A DNA stretch of 6,560 bases from Demequinaceae bacterium UBA4004 (GCA_002384765.1 DGBM01000232.1:232-6791), one strand, 5' to 3'; counted from the stretch's first letter, positions 1-6,410 are shown. Numbers and translations are program-made. Notes: generated from the letters alone by a model not told the origin.

Positions 1-1692
1 GAACCAGAGCCGGAACCGAAACCCGCTCGTGCACCCAGGAGGCTCCGCGCCCTCGCCGCGGTCGGCATCCTCGGAGCAATCCTCATTGCGGCGTACGTAG
101 GCGCCCAGGCCTGGGCAACGCAGTCAGTGGCGCCCGGGGTCACGGTGCTCGATGTGAACCTCGGGGGAATGGCCCGCGACAGCGCGGGCGCCGCGCTCGT
201 CACCAAGGCACAGGAAGTCAATTCCACGCCGGTGGTCCTCCGCGTCGCGCGCTTCACCACGTCCCTCGACCCAGGCGCCGCGGGCATGGAGATGGACGCC
301 GAAGCCACGCTCGACCGCGTCGCAGGTTTCACCCTGGATCCCCGCAGGCTGATGGAGCACCTTTGGGGTGGTGACGAGGTCAAGCCCGTGGTCCGCGTCG
401 ACAAGGAGGCGCTTGGCCTGGCGGTGGACGCGGCGAGGGCCGACCTCGATCGAGACAAGCAATCCGCCGTTGTCACCTTGGACGGGGCTCACGCTGAGGT
501 GGCGGTCGGCTCACCGTCGATCGCGCTAGACGGCGACGGGACAGCGGCGCTGCTGCGGGAGACCTGGCCCGCGATGGCTCAGATCCAGCCCCCAGCCGAG
601 GTGATCGACCCTGACGTTCCCACCGCCGTCGCGCGTGATTTCCAGGACCGCGTCAATGGGCAACTACTGGCGGAGCCGGTCAAGCTCGTGGGTCCGAACG
701 GGACGGTGACCCTGGAGCCACCGCGATGGGCGCAATACGCGCACGTCGAGTCCGCCGGAGGGACGCTGAGCCTCGTCGTCGACGGGGAGGCTCTGGCTGC
801 GGACCTGATCGCCGCGACGCCCGCCCTGAACAATGAGCCCCGCGCCGCGAGCGTCCGTTTCGACGGTGCGCACCAGTTGGTGATCGACGAGGGCGAGCCG
901 GGGCGCACCATCGACGCGGCTCGGCTGGGGCAGCGCGTGGTGAAGACGGCGGCAACGGCCACCCGGACGTCGGCGATCCCATACGCTACGACCGGGGTGG
1001 TACCGCCGGCCGAGAATGTCGACATCAGGGACTTCCAGGCCCGGGTCTCCGAGTTCAGCACGACGCTGCCGTACTACCCGACGCGCACCAAGAACCTCAT
1101 CCACGCGGCCCACAAGGTGTCGAACGTGATCGTTCCACCCGGCGGCACCTTTGACCTCACCGAGGTGCTCAGCCCGATCACCATCGAGGACGGGTACTTT
1201 GCGGCGGGGGTGATCACCAACGGCATTCACACCCTTGGCGTGGGCGGCGGACTGTCGCAGATGGCCACCACGTCGTACAACGCCGCCTACTTCGCGGGCT
1301 TTGAGATTCTGGACCACCGCCAGCACTCCGTGTATTTCACCCGCTACCCGGCGGGCCGCGAGTCGACCATCTACACCGGCCAGGTCAACATGGTGTTCAA
1401 GAACGACACCCCGTACGCCGCAATCATGAACTCGTATGTCGAGAACAGTCGGCTTCACGTCGACATTTGGTCGACTCCGCACTACACCGTGAAGAGTTGG
1501 GCGTCGCCGCGGACGAACGTTCGGGATCCCGGCACCACGGTGGTCACGAGCCCCGAGTGTGAGCCATCGAATGCGGGGCAGCCGGGGTTCACGATCACCA
1601 ACTACCGCCAGGTGTTCCTCGACGACGAGATGGTCAAAGACGAACAGGAGACGTGGACGTACAAGCCGGACAACGCCATCAAGTGCGGGTAG
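1..1692 (+). CDS. VanW family membrane-anchored protein (5' end outside window)
   Basis: The frame is open from base 1 to the TAG at 1690-1692, giving 563 visible residues; the true start lies upstream. The visible N-terminus is a Glu-Pro/Arg-rich cytoplasmic stretch (residues 1-17) followed by one hydrophobic segment (about 18-38). The rest should therefore lie outside the membrane. Residues about 46-345 resemble the repeated YoaR/PG_binding_4-type region that precedes VanW domains, including a GEPGRTIDAARLG stretch. The VanW domain spans about 355-490, with the PPGGTFDLTEVL segment, the GGGLSQ signature (415-420), a following YNAAYFAG and a later HS pair. The classic signature has Cys where this protein has Ser419, as many actinobacterial members seem to. 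The C-terminal tail looks G5-like and holds Cys520 and Cys562, a possible disulfide pair. VanW was named from a vancomycin-resistance cluster, but its biochemical role is unknown; a cell-wall role is inference. A GTG at 127 is an internal codon, not the start, because the membrane segment lies before it. Confidence 0.92.
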   Translation, partial: EPEPEPKPARAPRRLRALAAVGILGAILIAAYVGAQAWATQSVAPGVTVLDVNLGGMARDSAGAALVTKAQEVNSTPVVLRVARFTTSLDPGAAGMEMDAEATLDRVAGFTLDPRRLMEHLWGGDEVKPVVRVDKEALGLAVDAARADLDRDKQSAVVTLDGAHAEVAVGSPSIALDGDGTAALLRETWPAMAQIQPPAEVIDPDVPTAVARDFQDRVNGQLLAEPVKLVGPNGTVTLEPPRWAQYAHVESAGGTLSLVVDGEALAADLIAATPALNNEPRAASVRFDGAHQLVIDEGEPGRTIDAARLGQRVVKTAATATRTSAIPYATTGVVPPAENVDIRDFQARVSEFSTTLPYYPTRTKNLIHAAHKVSNVIVPPGGTFDLTEVLSPITIEDGYFAAGVITNGIHTLGVGGGLSQMATTSYNAAYFAGFEILDHRQHSVYFTRYPAGRESTIYTGQVNMVFKNDTPYAAIMNSYVENSRLHVDIWSTPHYTVKSWASPRTNVRDPGTTVVTSPECEPSNAGQPGFTITNYRQVFLDDEMVKDEQETWTYKPDNAIKCG

Positions 1693-1721
1693 TCGGGCCG
1701 AAAGCATTCGTGTGGCGGCAC

Positions 1722-1727
1722 TAGAAT
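1722..1727 (+). promoter_or_regulatory. Putative -10 element for fdxA-dapC
   Basis: TAGAAT matches the TATAAT consensus at five of six positions. It lies in the 74-base gap between the VanW-type gene and fdxA. No convincing -35 hexamer sits 16-19 bases upstream, which is common in actinobacterial promoters. A start site near 1734 would leave a leader of roughly 33 bases containing the fdxA ribosome binding site. No hairpin terminator for the upstream gene is visible in this gap, so read-through into fdxA is also possible. Confidence 0.45.
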
Positions 1728-1754
1728 GAAACTCTTCCGCCCGTATCGAGTCCC

Positions 1755-1761
1755 AAGGGAG
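1755..1761 (+). promoter_or_regulatory. Ribosome binding site of fdxA
   Basis: AAGGGAG lies 5 bases before the GTG at 1767. It fixes that GTG as the start, which also gives the MTYVI N-terminus typical of this ferredoxin family. Confidence 0.75.
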
Positions 1762-1766
1762 CCGAA

Positions 1767-2087
1767 GTGACGTACGTCATCGCCTTGCCGTGTGTAGACC
1801 TCAAGGACAAGGCCTGCATCGACGAGTGCCCTGTCGACTGCATCTATGAGGGTGAGCGCATGCTCTACATCCACCCTGATGAGTGCGTTGACTGCGGCGC
1901 ATGTGAGCCGGTGTGCCCCGTCGAGGCGATCTACTACGAGGATGACGTTCCCGACAAGTGGTCCGACTACTACGCCGCGAATGTCGAGTTCTTCTCGGAG
2001 ATCGGCTCGCCCGGCGGCGCCGCGAAGATGGGCCAGATCGCGCACGATCACGATCTCATCAAGGCGCTACCTCCCCAGAACGCGTAA
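1767..2087 (+). CDS. fdxA: 7Fe ferredoxin ([3Fe-4S][4Fe-4S])
   Basis: A 106-residue cytoplasmic electron carrier starting at GTG behind a good ribosome binding site. All cluster cysteines are present. By analogy with Azotobacter ferredoxin I, Cys9, Cys17 and Cys50 should hold the 3Fe-4S cluster, and Cys21, Cys40, Cys43 and Cys46 the 4Fe-4S cluster. Cys25 corresponds to the extra free cysteine. The CVDCGACEPVCPVEAIYYED stretch and the C-terminal GSPGGAAK motif are nearly those of mycobacterial FdxA/FdxC, and length is normal for the group. The redox partner cannot be read from the sequence; in other actinobacteria such ferredoxins serve general oxidoreductases including P450s. The gene ends 9 bases before dapC and is in the same frame. 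A ferredoxin next to a DapC-like aminotransferase is also seen in Mycobacterium tuberculosis (Rv1177-Rv1178), which suggests a conserved operon of unknown logic. Confidence 0.97.
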   Translation: MTYVIALPCVDLKDKACIDECPVDCIYEGERMLYIHPDECVDCGACEPVCPVEAIYYEDDVPDKWSDYYAANVEFFSEIGSPGGAAKMGQIAHDHDLIKALPPQNA

Positions 2088-2096
2088 GCGTCCTGC

Positions 2097-3218
2097 ATGG
2101 GCCTCAACGCATCGGCGCTGCCCGACTTTCCGTGGGACTCCTTGACGCCCTTCATTGAACGGGCATCGGCGCATCCCGACGGCATCGTCAACCTGTCGGT
2201 CGGCACTCCCGTCGACCCGACGCCACTCGTGGTGCGGGACGCCCTCACGCGAGCGGCCGACGCGCCCGGATACCCGCCGACGTACGGCACGCCCGCTGTG
2301 AGGGAGGCCGTAGCGCAGTGGTTCGCGCGGCGCCGGGGGGTGCCCCAGGTGAACCCCGCGGGTGTGCTGCCCACGATCGGCTCGAAGGAGCTGGTGGCGT
2401 TCCTGCCCGCGCTCATGGGGCTCGGCGACGGCGATGTGGTGGTGCACCCGTCCGCCGCCTACCCCACCTATGACGTGGGCGCCCGTCTCGCCGGTGCCAC
2501 GCCGTTCGCTTGCGACGATGTCACCGAGTGGGAGGGCAATCCTGCGGTCAAGCTTGTCTGGGTGAATTCTCCGTCCAATCCCACCGGCGCCGTGATGAGC
2601 GCCGAGGCGTTGCGGGCCACGGTGGAGGCGGCGCGTGCCATCGGCGCCGTGGTTGCGTCCGACGAGTGCTATGCGGAACTGCCGTGGGAGGAGCCGTGGG
2701 TGGGCGGCGGCGTCCCCTCAATCCTGGACCCCGCGGTGGCGGGCACCGACCACACCGGGCTCTTGGCGTTGTATTCCTTGTCCAAGCAATCGAATCTGGC
2801 CGGGTATCGGGCGGCGTTCGCTGCCGGCGATCCCGCGCTGGTCGCCTCCTTGCTGGAGACCCGCAAGCATGCCGGCATGATGATGCCCGGTCCCGTCCAG
2901 GCCGCGATGGTGGCGGCGTTGACGGACGACGCTCACGTGGCCGCGCAGCGTGAGGTGTACCGGGCTCGCCGCGCGACGCTGTCGGCGGCTTTGCGTGGGG
3001 CCGGATTCGCGATCGACGGCTCGGCGGCGGGCCTGTACCTGTGGTGCACGCGCGGCGAGGGATGCTGGGACACGATCTCGTGGCTCGCCGACCGCGGCAT
3101 CGTGGCGGCGCCAGGCGCCTTCTATGGGCCAGCGGGCGCCCAGCACGTGCGCGTGTCGCTCACGGCGACTGACGAGCGGGTCTCGTCTGCGGCTCGTAGG
3201 CTCGTCAACAAACAGTAA
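2097..3218 (+). CDS. dapC: Succinyldiaminopimelate transaminase
   Basis: A 373-residue PLP-dependent fold-type I aminotransferase. It should convert N-succinyl-2-amino-6-ketopimelate plus glutamate to N-succinyl-L,L-diaminopimelate and 2-oxoglutarate, on the route to meso-DAP and lysine. Visible motifs are YPPTYGTPAVREAV near the N-terminus, NSPSNPTG (157-164, PLP-binding Asn), DECY (Asp189 and Tyr192), and SLSKQSNLAGYR with the Schiff-base lysine at Lys230 and phosphate-binding Arg238. The carboxylate-binding arginine is Arg352 in HVRVSL. The ATG at 2097 is the first possible start, because the fdxA stop lies in the same frame 9 bases before it. No Shine-Dalgarno sequence is visible, so translation probably depends on coupling to fdxA. 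Class I aminotransferases are hard to separate by sequence alone. The DapC call rests on overall resemblance to actinobacterial DapC, the ferredoxin neighbour and dapD nearby. Another aminotransferase specificity is the main alternative. Confidence 0.88.
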   Translation: MGLNASALPDFPWDSLTPFIERASAHPDGIVNLSVGTPVDPTPLVVRDALTRAADAPGYPPTYGTPAVREAVAQWFARRRGVPQVNPAGVLPTIGSKELVAFLPALMGLGDGDVVVHPSAAYPTYDVGARLAGATPFACDDVTEWEGNPAVKLVWVNSPSNPTGAVMSAEALRATVEAARAIGAVVASDECYAELPWEEPWVGGGVPSILDPAVAGTDHTGLLALYSLSKQSNLAGYRAAFAAGDPALVASLLETRKHAGMMMPGPVQAAMVAALTDDAHVAAQREVYRARRATLSAALRGAGFAIDGSAAGLYLWCTRGEGCWDTISWLADRGIVAAPGAFYGPAGAQHVRVSLTATDERVSSAARRLVNKQ

Positions 3219-3221
3219 ACT
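3216..3221 (+). promoter_or_regulatory. Possible -10 element for gltA
   Basis: TAAACT fits the actinobacterial TANNNT -10 pattern and overlaps the dapC stop codon. It lies in a locally A+T-rich patch (3205-3226, about two thirds A+T) that stands out from its GC-rich surroundings. No good -35 is visible. An alternative reading is TTGTTC at 3221-3226 as a -35 with a weak -10 CACAGT at 3245-3250. Either would give gltA its own transcript in addition to read-through from dapC. Confidence 0.3.
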
Positions 3222-3264
3222 TGTTCCCAAGCGCTGGCGCGTGTCACAGTGGGCGGTGCGCTTC

Positions 3265-3272
3265 AAAGGAGG
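3265..3272 (+). promoter_or_regulatory. Strong ribosome binding site of gltA
   Basis: AAAGGAGG is a full match to the anti-Shine-Dalgarno sequence, 4 bases before the ATG at 3277. It is the strongest such site in the window. It decides the start, because the frame stays open for more than 100 codons upstream, inside dapC. Confidence 0.9.
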
Positions 3273-3276
3273 AGAC

Positions 3277-4566
3277 ATGACTCAGGTCAAGGACGCCCAG
3301 CTTACGGTGGATGGCGTGACGAGCGCGTTGGAAATTGAGCGTGCGACGATTGGCAACGACGGGCTGTCCGTGAGCAACCTGCTGAGCGATACCGGCCTCG
3401 TCACCGTGGATCCAGGGTTCACGAATACCGCATCCTGCGAAAGCGCCATCACGTACATCGATGGGGACAACAGCGTGTTGCGTTACCGCGGCTACCCCAT
3501 TGAACAGCTCGCCGACCACTCCACGTTCCTCGAGGTCGCCTACCTGTTGATCCATGGCGAGTTGCCCACAGACTCCGAACTGACCGCCTTCAACAATCGC
3601 GTGGCGCGCCACATGCACGTGCACGAGGGCATCAAGACGTTCCTGGGGGCCTTCCCCCGCAGCGCGCACCCGATGGCCGTGCTCTCCGGTGCCGTGAGCG
3701 CGCTCAGCACCTTCTACCCCGAGTCGGTGGGGCGTGGCGAGTACGAGATCGAATTGGCTACGGTCCAGTTGCTCGCCAAGACCGCCGTGGTGATCTCCTA
3801 CCTGCAACGCCGCGTGACGGGGGGCGAACTGATCGAGCCGCGCCCGGGTGGCCACTATGTGGACGAGTTCTTGCGCGTCGCCTTCTCGGGTCCCGACGGC
3901 GAACTGGACATCGACCCCACCGTGCGCCGTGCGCTCGATCTCCTCCTGATCCTCCACGCCGACCACGAGCAGAACTGCTCGACGTCGACCGTGCGCATCG
4001 TCGGCTCCTCGCAGGCGAACATCTACGCCTCGGTGTCCGCTGGCATCGGTGCTCTGTCCGGACCCCTGCACGGCGGTGCCAACGAGGCGGCCCTCAAGAT
4101 GTTCGACCAGATCAAGGAATCCGGCGACACGATTGAGCAGTTCGTGGCCAAAGTCAAGGACAAGGTGGAGGGTGTCCGCCTTATGGGCTTCGGCCATCGC
4201 GTGTACAAGTCTCAAGACCCCCGCGGCACCGTGGTCAAGAGAATTGCCGACCAGGTGCTCGACCAACTCGGCGGCAACAACGAGACGTTCGACATGGCAA
4301 AGCGCCTCGAAGAGATCGCGCTGAGCGACGACTACTTCATCGAGCGCAAGCTTTACCCGAACGTCGACTTCTACACGGGCCTGGTGTACTCGGCCATGAA
4401 GTTCCCGGTGCCGATGTTCACCCCGCTGTTCGCGCTCGGTCGCATGCCGGGCTGGATCGCCCACTACCGCGAGATGATGGACGACCCCCGCACCAAGATC
4501 GGCCGCCCGCGCCAGATCTACACGGGTGTTGTCGAACGCGACTATGTCCCGATGGAGTTGCGCTAG
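3277..4566 (+). CDS. gltA: Citrate synthase (GltA type)
   Basis: A 429-residue cytoplasmic enzyme that condenses acetyl-CoA and oxaloacetate to citrate, the entry step of the TCA cycle. Length is normal for the family (E. coli GltA is 427 residues). The catalytic triad is intact: His265 in GPLHGGANEA, His307 in FGHRVYK and Asp364 in YPNVDFYTG, matching His264, His305 and Asp362 of E. coli. Other family blocks are VLRYRGYPIEQLA near residue 70, HADHEQNCSTSTVR starting at His227, and the C-terminal GRPRQIYTG. The Cys in EQNCSTS is the form I recall from mycobacterial GltA2. The N-terminal 45 residues before the conserved core fit the GltA/hexameric type rather than the short PrpC-like type, so 2-methylcitrate synthase is unlikely. 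The gene follows dapC by 58 bases, ends exactly against the convergent lysozyme-like gene, and may have its own promoter. Confidence 0.98.
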   Translation: MTQVKDAQLTVDGVTSALEIERATIGNDGLSVSNLLSDTGLVTVDPGFTNTASCESAITYIDGDNSVLRYRGYPIEQLADHSTFLEVAYLLIHGELPTDSELTAFNNRVARHMHVHEGIKTFLGAFPRSAHPMAVLSGAVSALSTFYPESVGRGEYEIELATVQLLAKTAVVISYLQRRVTGGELIEPRPGGHYVDEFLRVAFSGPDGELDIDPTVRRALDLLLILHADHEQNCSTSTVRIVGSSQANIYASVSAGIGALSGPLHGGANEAALKMFDQIKESGDTIEQFVAKVKDKVEGVRLMGFGHRVYKSQDPRGTVVKRIADQVLDQLGGNNETFDMAKRLEEIALSDDYFIERKLYPNVDFYTGLVYSAMKFPVPMFTPLFALGRMPGWIAHYREMMDDPRTKIGRPRQIYTGVVERDYVPMELR

Positions 4567-4569
4567 CGC
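4560..4569. other. Shared stop codons inside a 10-bp palindrome
   Basis: GCGCTAGCGC is a perfect palindrome. Its central CTAG (4563-4566) supplies the TAG of gltA on the plus strand (4564-4566) and the TAG of the lysozyme-like gene on the minus strand (4565-4563). The coding regions therefore overlap tail to tail by 4 bases. With no room for a loop it is not a classical intrinsic terminator, and I see no stem-loop followed by a T run on either side. Confidence 0.85.
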
Positions 4570-5426
4570 GCTTTCACGGCCACGAGAATTCCGGGATAGC
4601 TGGCGCGCTCCTCGGTGTGCTCAACCTGGGCTATCGTGCCGTCAGTGCGCGTGAGCGTATCGTCACCATCGACCCACGTGACACCGGTGCGTGACGCGGT
4701 TGCCATGCTCCACGCCGCAACTGCCGCACGTGCCTGGGTGGAGTCGGTCGCTGGCCGCACGCCCAGCACCGTGGAGTCCTCCTGTGTGCCGCGCACGTCG
4801 ACGGCATTGGCTCCCTGACCGAAGTCGGCGGCGAGCCGTGCCGCGAACTCTTGCGGCGTCGAGACCGCCGGACCCGTGACCGAGCACGTGACGAGCGTGC
4901 CGTCCCCGGTAAACGCGAGCGCCCAGGCGCGTGCTTCGCTCTCATGGTCCGCGTAAGCCAGCGGAAATCCCGACTTCTGCACCGCCTGCGCCGCGTCCGT
5001 GACGGCCATCCCTTCCCATCCATCCACCTTCAGCAATGCCGCGTAGAAGGTCTCGGTGGAGTAGTACGGGTCCACGATTTGTGCGACCGATCCCCAACCC
5101 TGAGACGGGCGCTGCTGGAACAGGCCGACCGAATCGCGATCGCCATGGTTGAGATTGCGCAGACTCGACTCCTGGATGGCGGTGGCCAGGGCCACCGTGA
5201 TGCCGGCGACGCCAAAGCCCTCGCGTGCCCCCACTGCCGCGATCAACGCGGCGTTGTTCGCCTGCTCGGCGGTCAGCGAGTGGCTGACGTCGCCGTGGGT
5301 GACGGCGCACCGTTCGGTGGGGGCGTGGTGCTGGTCGCGGTTCAGGAGCTCGGGACCCCAGTAGACAGCCACCCCACCTGCCACGACGAACGCGACCGCC
5401 GCAACCGCCGCACCCGCCCGTGACAT
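4563..5426 (-). CDS. Membrane-anchored lysozyme-like protein of unknown function
   Basis: A 287-residue protein starting at ATG (5426-5424), 2 bases after the dapD stop and without an obvious Shine-Dalgarno sequence, so probably coupled to dapD. Residues about 4-23 are hydrophobic, giving an uncleaved anchor or signal; the remainder should be extracytoplasmic. Residues about 50-185 look lysozyme/transglycosylase-like. Glu86 in ATAIQESSLRNL sits where the SLT-type catalytic Glu-Ser is found, and GLFQQRPSQGWGS (101-113) resembles the GLMQ/GLFQ motif of that fold. Next come a DPYYSTETFY block (119-128) and AQAVQKSGFPLAYADHE (146-162), all hallmarks of an actinobacterial family I recognise by pattern. 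Cys40 and Cys181 flank the domain and may pair. The C-terminal 100 residues form a separate small domain (an AAVAAWSMATASRTGV helix, then strands). Homologues are often called hypothetical, and sometimes heavy-metal transporter, for which nothing here gives support. Peptidoglycan cleavage or binding is inference. Confidence 0.82.
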   Translation of the reverse strand: MSRAGAAVAAVAFVVAGGVAVYWGPELLNRDQHHAPTERCAVTHGDVSHSLTAEQANNAALIAAVGAREGFGVAGITVALATAIQESSLRNLNHGDRDSVGLFQQRPSQGWGSVAQIVDPYYSTETFYAALLKVDGWEGMAVTDAAQAVQKSGFPLAYADHESEARAWALAFTGDGTLVTCSVTGPAVSTPQEFAARLAADFGQGANAVDVRGTQEDSTVLGVRPATDSTQARAAVAAWSMATASRTGVTWVDGDDTLTRTDGTIAQVEHTEERASYPGILVAVKAR

Positions 5427-5428
5427 TG

Positions 5429-6370
5429 CTAGTTGGCGTGGAGGGCGGCGTTGAGTTCGATGCCCGTTCCCTCGCGGGCCACCACCTCAAGGCCGCCGCT
5501 GAGGGAGTTGCGGCGGAACAGCAGATTGCTGCGGCCCGCCAGTTCACGGGCCTTGACCACCACGGGCTCGCCATCGTGGTCCGCGGCACCGACGATCCGC
5601 ACCTTGGATCCGGCGGTCACATAGAGACCCGACTCGACGATGCAGTCGTCGCCAAGAGGGATCCCGAGGCCCGCGTTGGCGCCGAGCAGCGACCGCTCGC
5701 CGATCGAGATAACCTCCTTGCCGCCGCCGGACAGCGTGCCCATGATGGAAGCGCCGCCGCCGATGTCGGAGCCGTTGCCCACCGTCACTCCCGCCGAAAT
5801 GCGACCCTCGACCATGGACGTGCCGAGCGTGCCGGCGTTGAAGTTGACGAAGCCCTCGTGCATGACCGTGGTTCCCTCCGCCAAGTGGGCGCCCAGACGG
5901 ACGCGGTCGGCATCGGCGATGCGCACCCCGGAAGGGACCACGTAGTCGACCATGCGGGGGAACTTGTCGATTCCGTAAACCGTCAGCTGCTGGCCGAAGG
6001 CGCGGAAGCGCCCGCGCGTCGCCTCGAATCCTTCGACCGCGCACGGGCCCGCGGACGTCCACACCACGTTGGGAAGGATCGCAAAGATGCCCTCGAGGCT
6101 GATGCCGTGCGGCTTGACCAGCCGGTGGCTCAGCAGGTGGAGGCGAAGGTAGGCGTCGGCCACCGTCTCCGGTGCGTCGTTCGTGTCGATCTCGATCAGG
6201 AGCAAGTCGGTGGAGATCTGACGCAACTCATCGGACCGCACCGCCGCCTCGAGCTGGCGGGGAGGGTTGGGCCTTTCTGGTGCCTCGCCCAGCGAGGGGG
6301 ACGGATACCAGGTGTCGAGGGTGTTGCCGCTGCCGTCGATCGTTGCGAGTCCATAGCCGTGCGCCTTCAT
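5429..6370 (-). CDS. dapD: Tetrahydrodipicolinate N-succinyltransferase
   Basis: A 313-residue cytoplasmic enzyme that transfers succinyl from succinyl-CoA to tetrahydrodipicolinate, giving N-succinyl-2-amino-6-ketopimelate, the substrate of DapC. Sequence closely follows M. tuberculosis DapD (317 residues): GLATIDGSGNTLDTWYP at the N-terminus, AYLRLHLLSHRLV, VYGIDKFPRMVDYVVPSGVR, and a left-handed beta-helix of hexapeptide repeats over about residues 151-261 (RLGAHLAEGTTVMHEGFV, ISAGVTVGNGSDIGGG, IMGTLSGGG). The tail NLLFRRNSLSGG...LNAALHAN is also conserved. Glu188 in SMVEGRIS corresponds to the mycobacterial catalytic Glu199. The family works as a trimer. Residues near 257-273 are a few longer than in the mycobacterial protein. 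I chose the ATG at 6370-6368 because alignment with the mycobacterial N-terminus starts there and a TANNNT element lies 7 bases upstream. An in-frame ATG at 6412-6410 would add 14 poorly conserved residues. It heads an operon with the lysozyme-like gene. Confidence 0.96.
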   Translation of the reverse strand: MKAHGYGLATIDGSGNTLDTWYPSPSLGEAPERPNPPRQLEAAVRSDELRQISTDLLLIEIDTNDAPETVADAYLRLHLLSHRLVKPHGISLEGIFAILPNVVWTSAGPCAVEGFEATRGRFRAFGQQLTVYGIDKFPRMVDYVVPSGVRIADADRVRLGAHLAEGTTVMHEGFVNFNAGTLGTSMVEGRISAGVTVGNGSDIGGGASIMGTLSGGGKEVISIGERSLLGANAGLGIPLGDDCIVESGLYVTAGSKVRIVGAADHDGEPVVVKARELAGRSNLLFRRNSLSGGLEVVAREGTGIELNAALHAN

Positions 6371-6377
6371 GGCGGTA

Positions 6378-6383
6378 AGCCTA
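6378..6383 (-). promoter_or_regulatory. Putative leaderless -10 element for dapD
   Basis: On the minus strand this reads TAGGCT, a TANNNT match, with 7 bases between it and the ATG at 6370. That spacing puts the transcript start on or next to the A of the start codon. There is no Shine-Dalgarno sequence before this ATG, consistent with a leaderless mRNA. No -35 is seen at the usual distance; an ATGACA further up is 23 bases away, which is too far. Confidence 0.45.
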
Positions 6384-6398
6384 CGACCACCCCGGGGA

Positions 6399-6404
6399 TA
6401 CCGT
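6399..6404 (+). promoter_or_regulatory. Putative leaderless -10 element for the divergent frame
   Basis: TACCGT fits TANNNT and lies 6 bases before the ATG at 6411, so transcription would begin at the start codon. No Shine-Dalgarno sequence and no clear -35 are visible. The match is weak at the inner three positions; the geometry is the main argument. Confidence 0.35.
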
Positions 6405-6410
6405 GTTGTC

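Noticed and set aside
127..129. GTG at 127 as the start of the VanW-type gene
   Set aside because: The frame is open from base 1 and encodes a membrane segment just before this codon, so the protein starts outside the window.
664..1707. Long open frame on the minus strand across the VanW-type gene
   Set aside because: It is antisense to a gene with clear domain motifs. Its composition (Arg/Val/Asp/His-rich, no motif) is what the complement of a GC-rich gene gives.
2950..3276. Upstream extension of gltA to a start at 2950
   Set aside because: The frame is open, but this part overlaps the catalytic C-terminal region of dapC. The perfect Shine-Dalgarno sequence at 3265-3272 and the normal family length place the start at 3277.
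3244..4464. 406-codon open frame on the minus strand opposite gltA
   Set aside because: It mirrors a certain citrate synthase gene with all catalytic residues. The translated product has no recognisable domain and is a by-product of high GC content.
4563..5426. Heavy-metal transporter label for the lysozyme-like gene
   Set aside because: There is only one hydrophobic segment and no metal-binding motif or transporter fold, while the Glu-Ser and GLFQ blocks point to a lysozyme-like domain.
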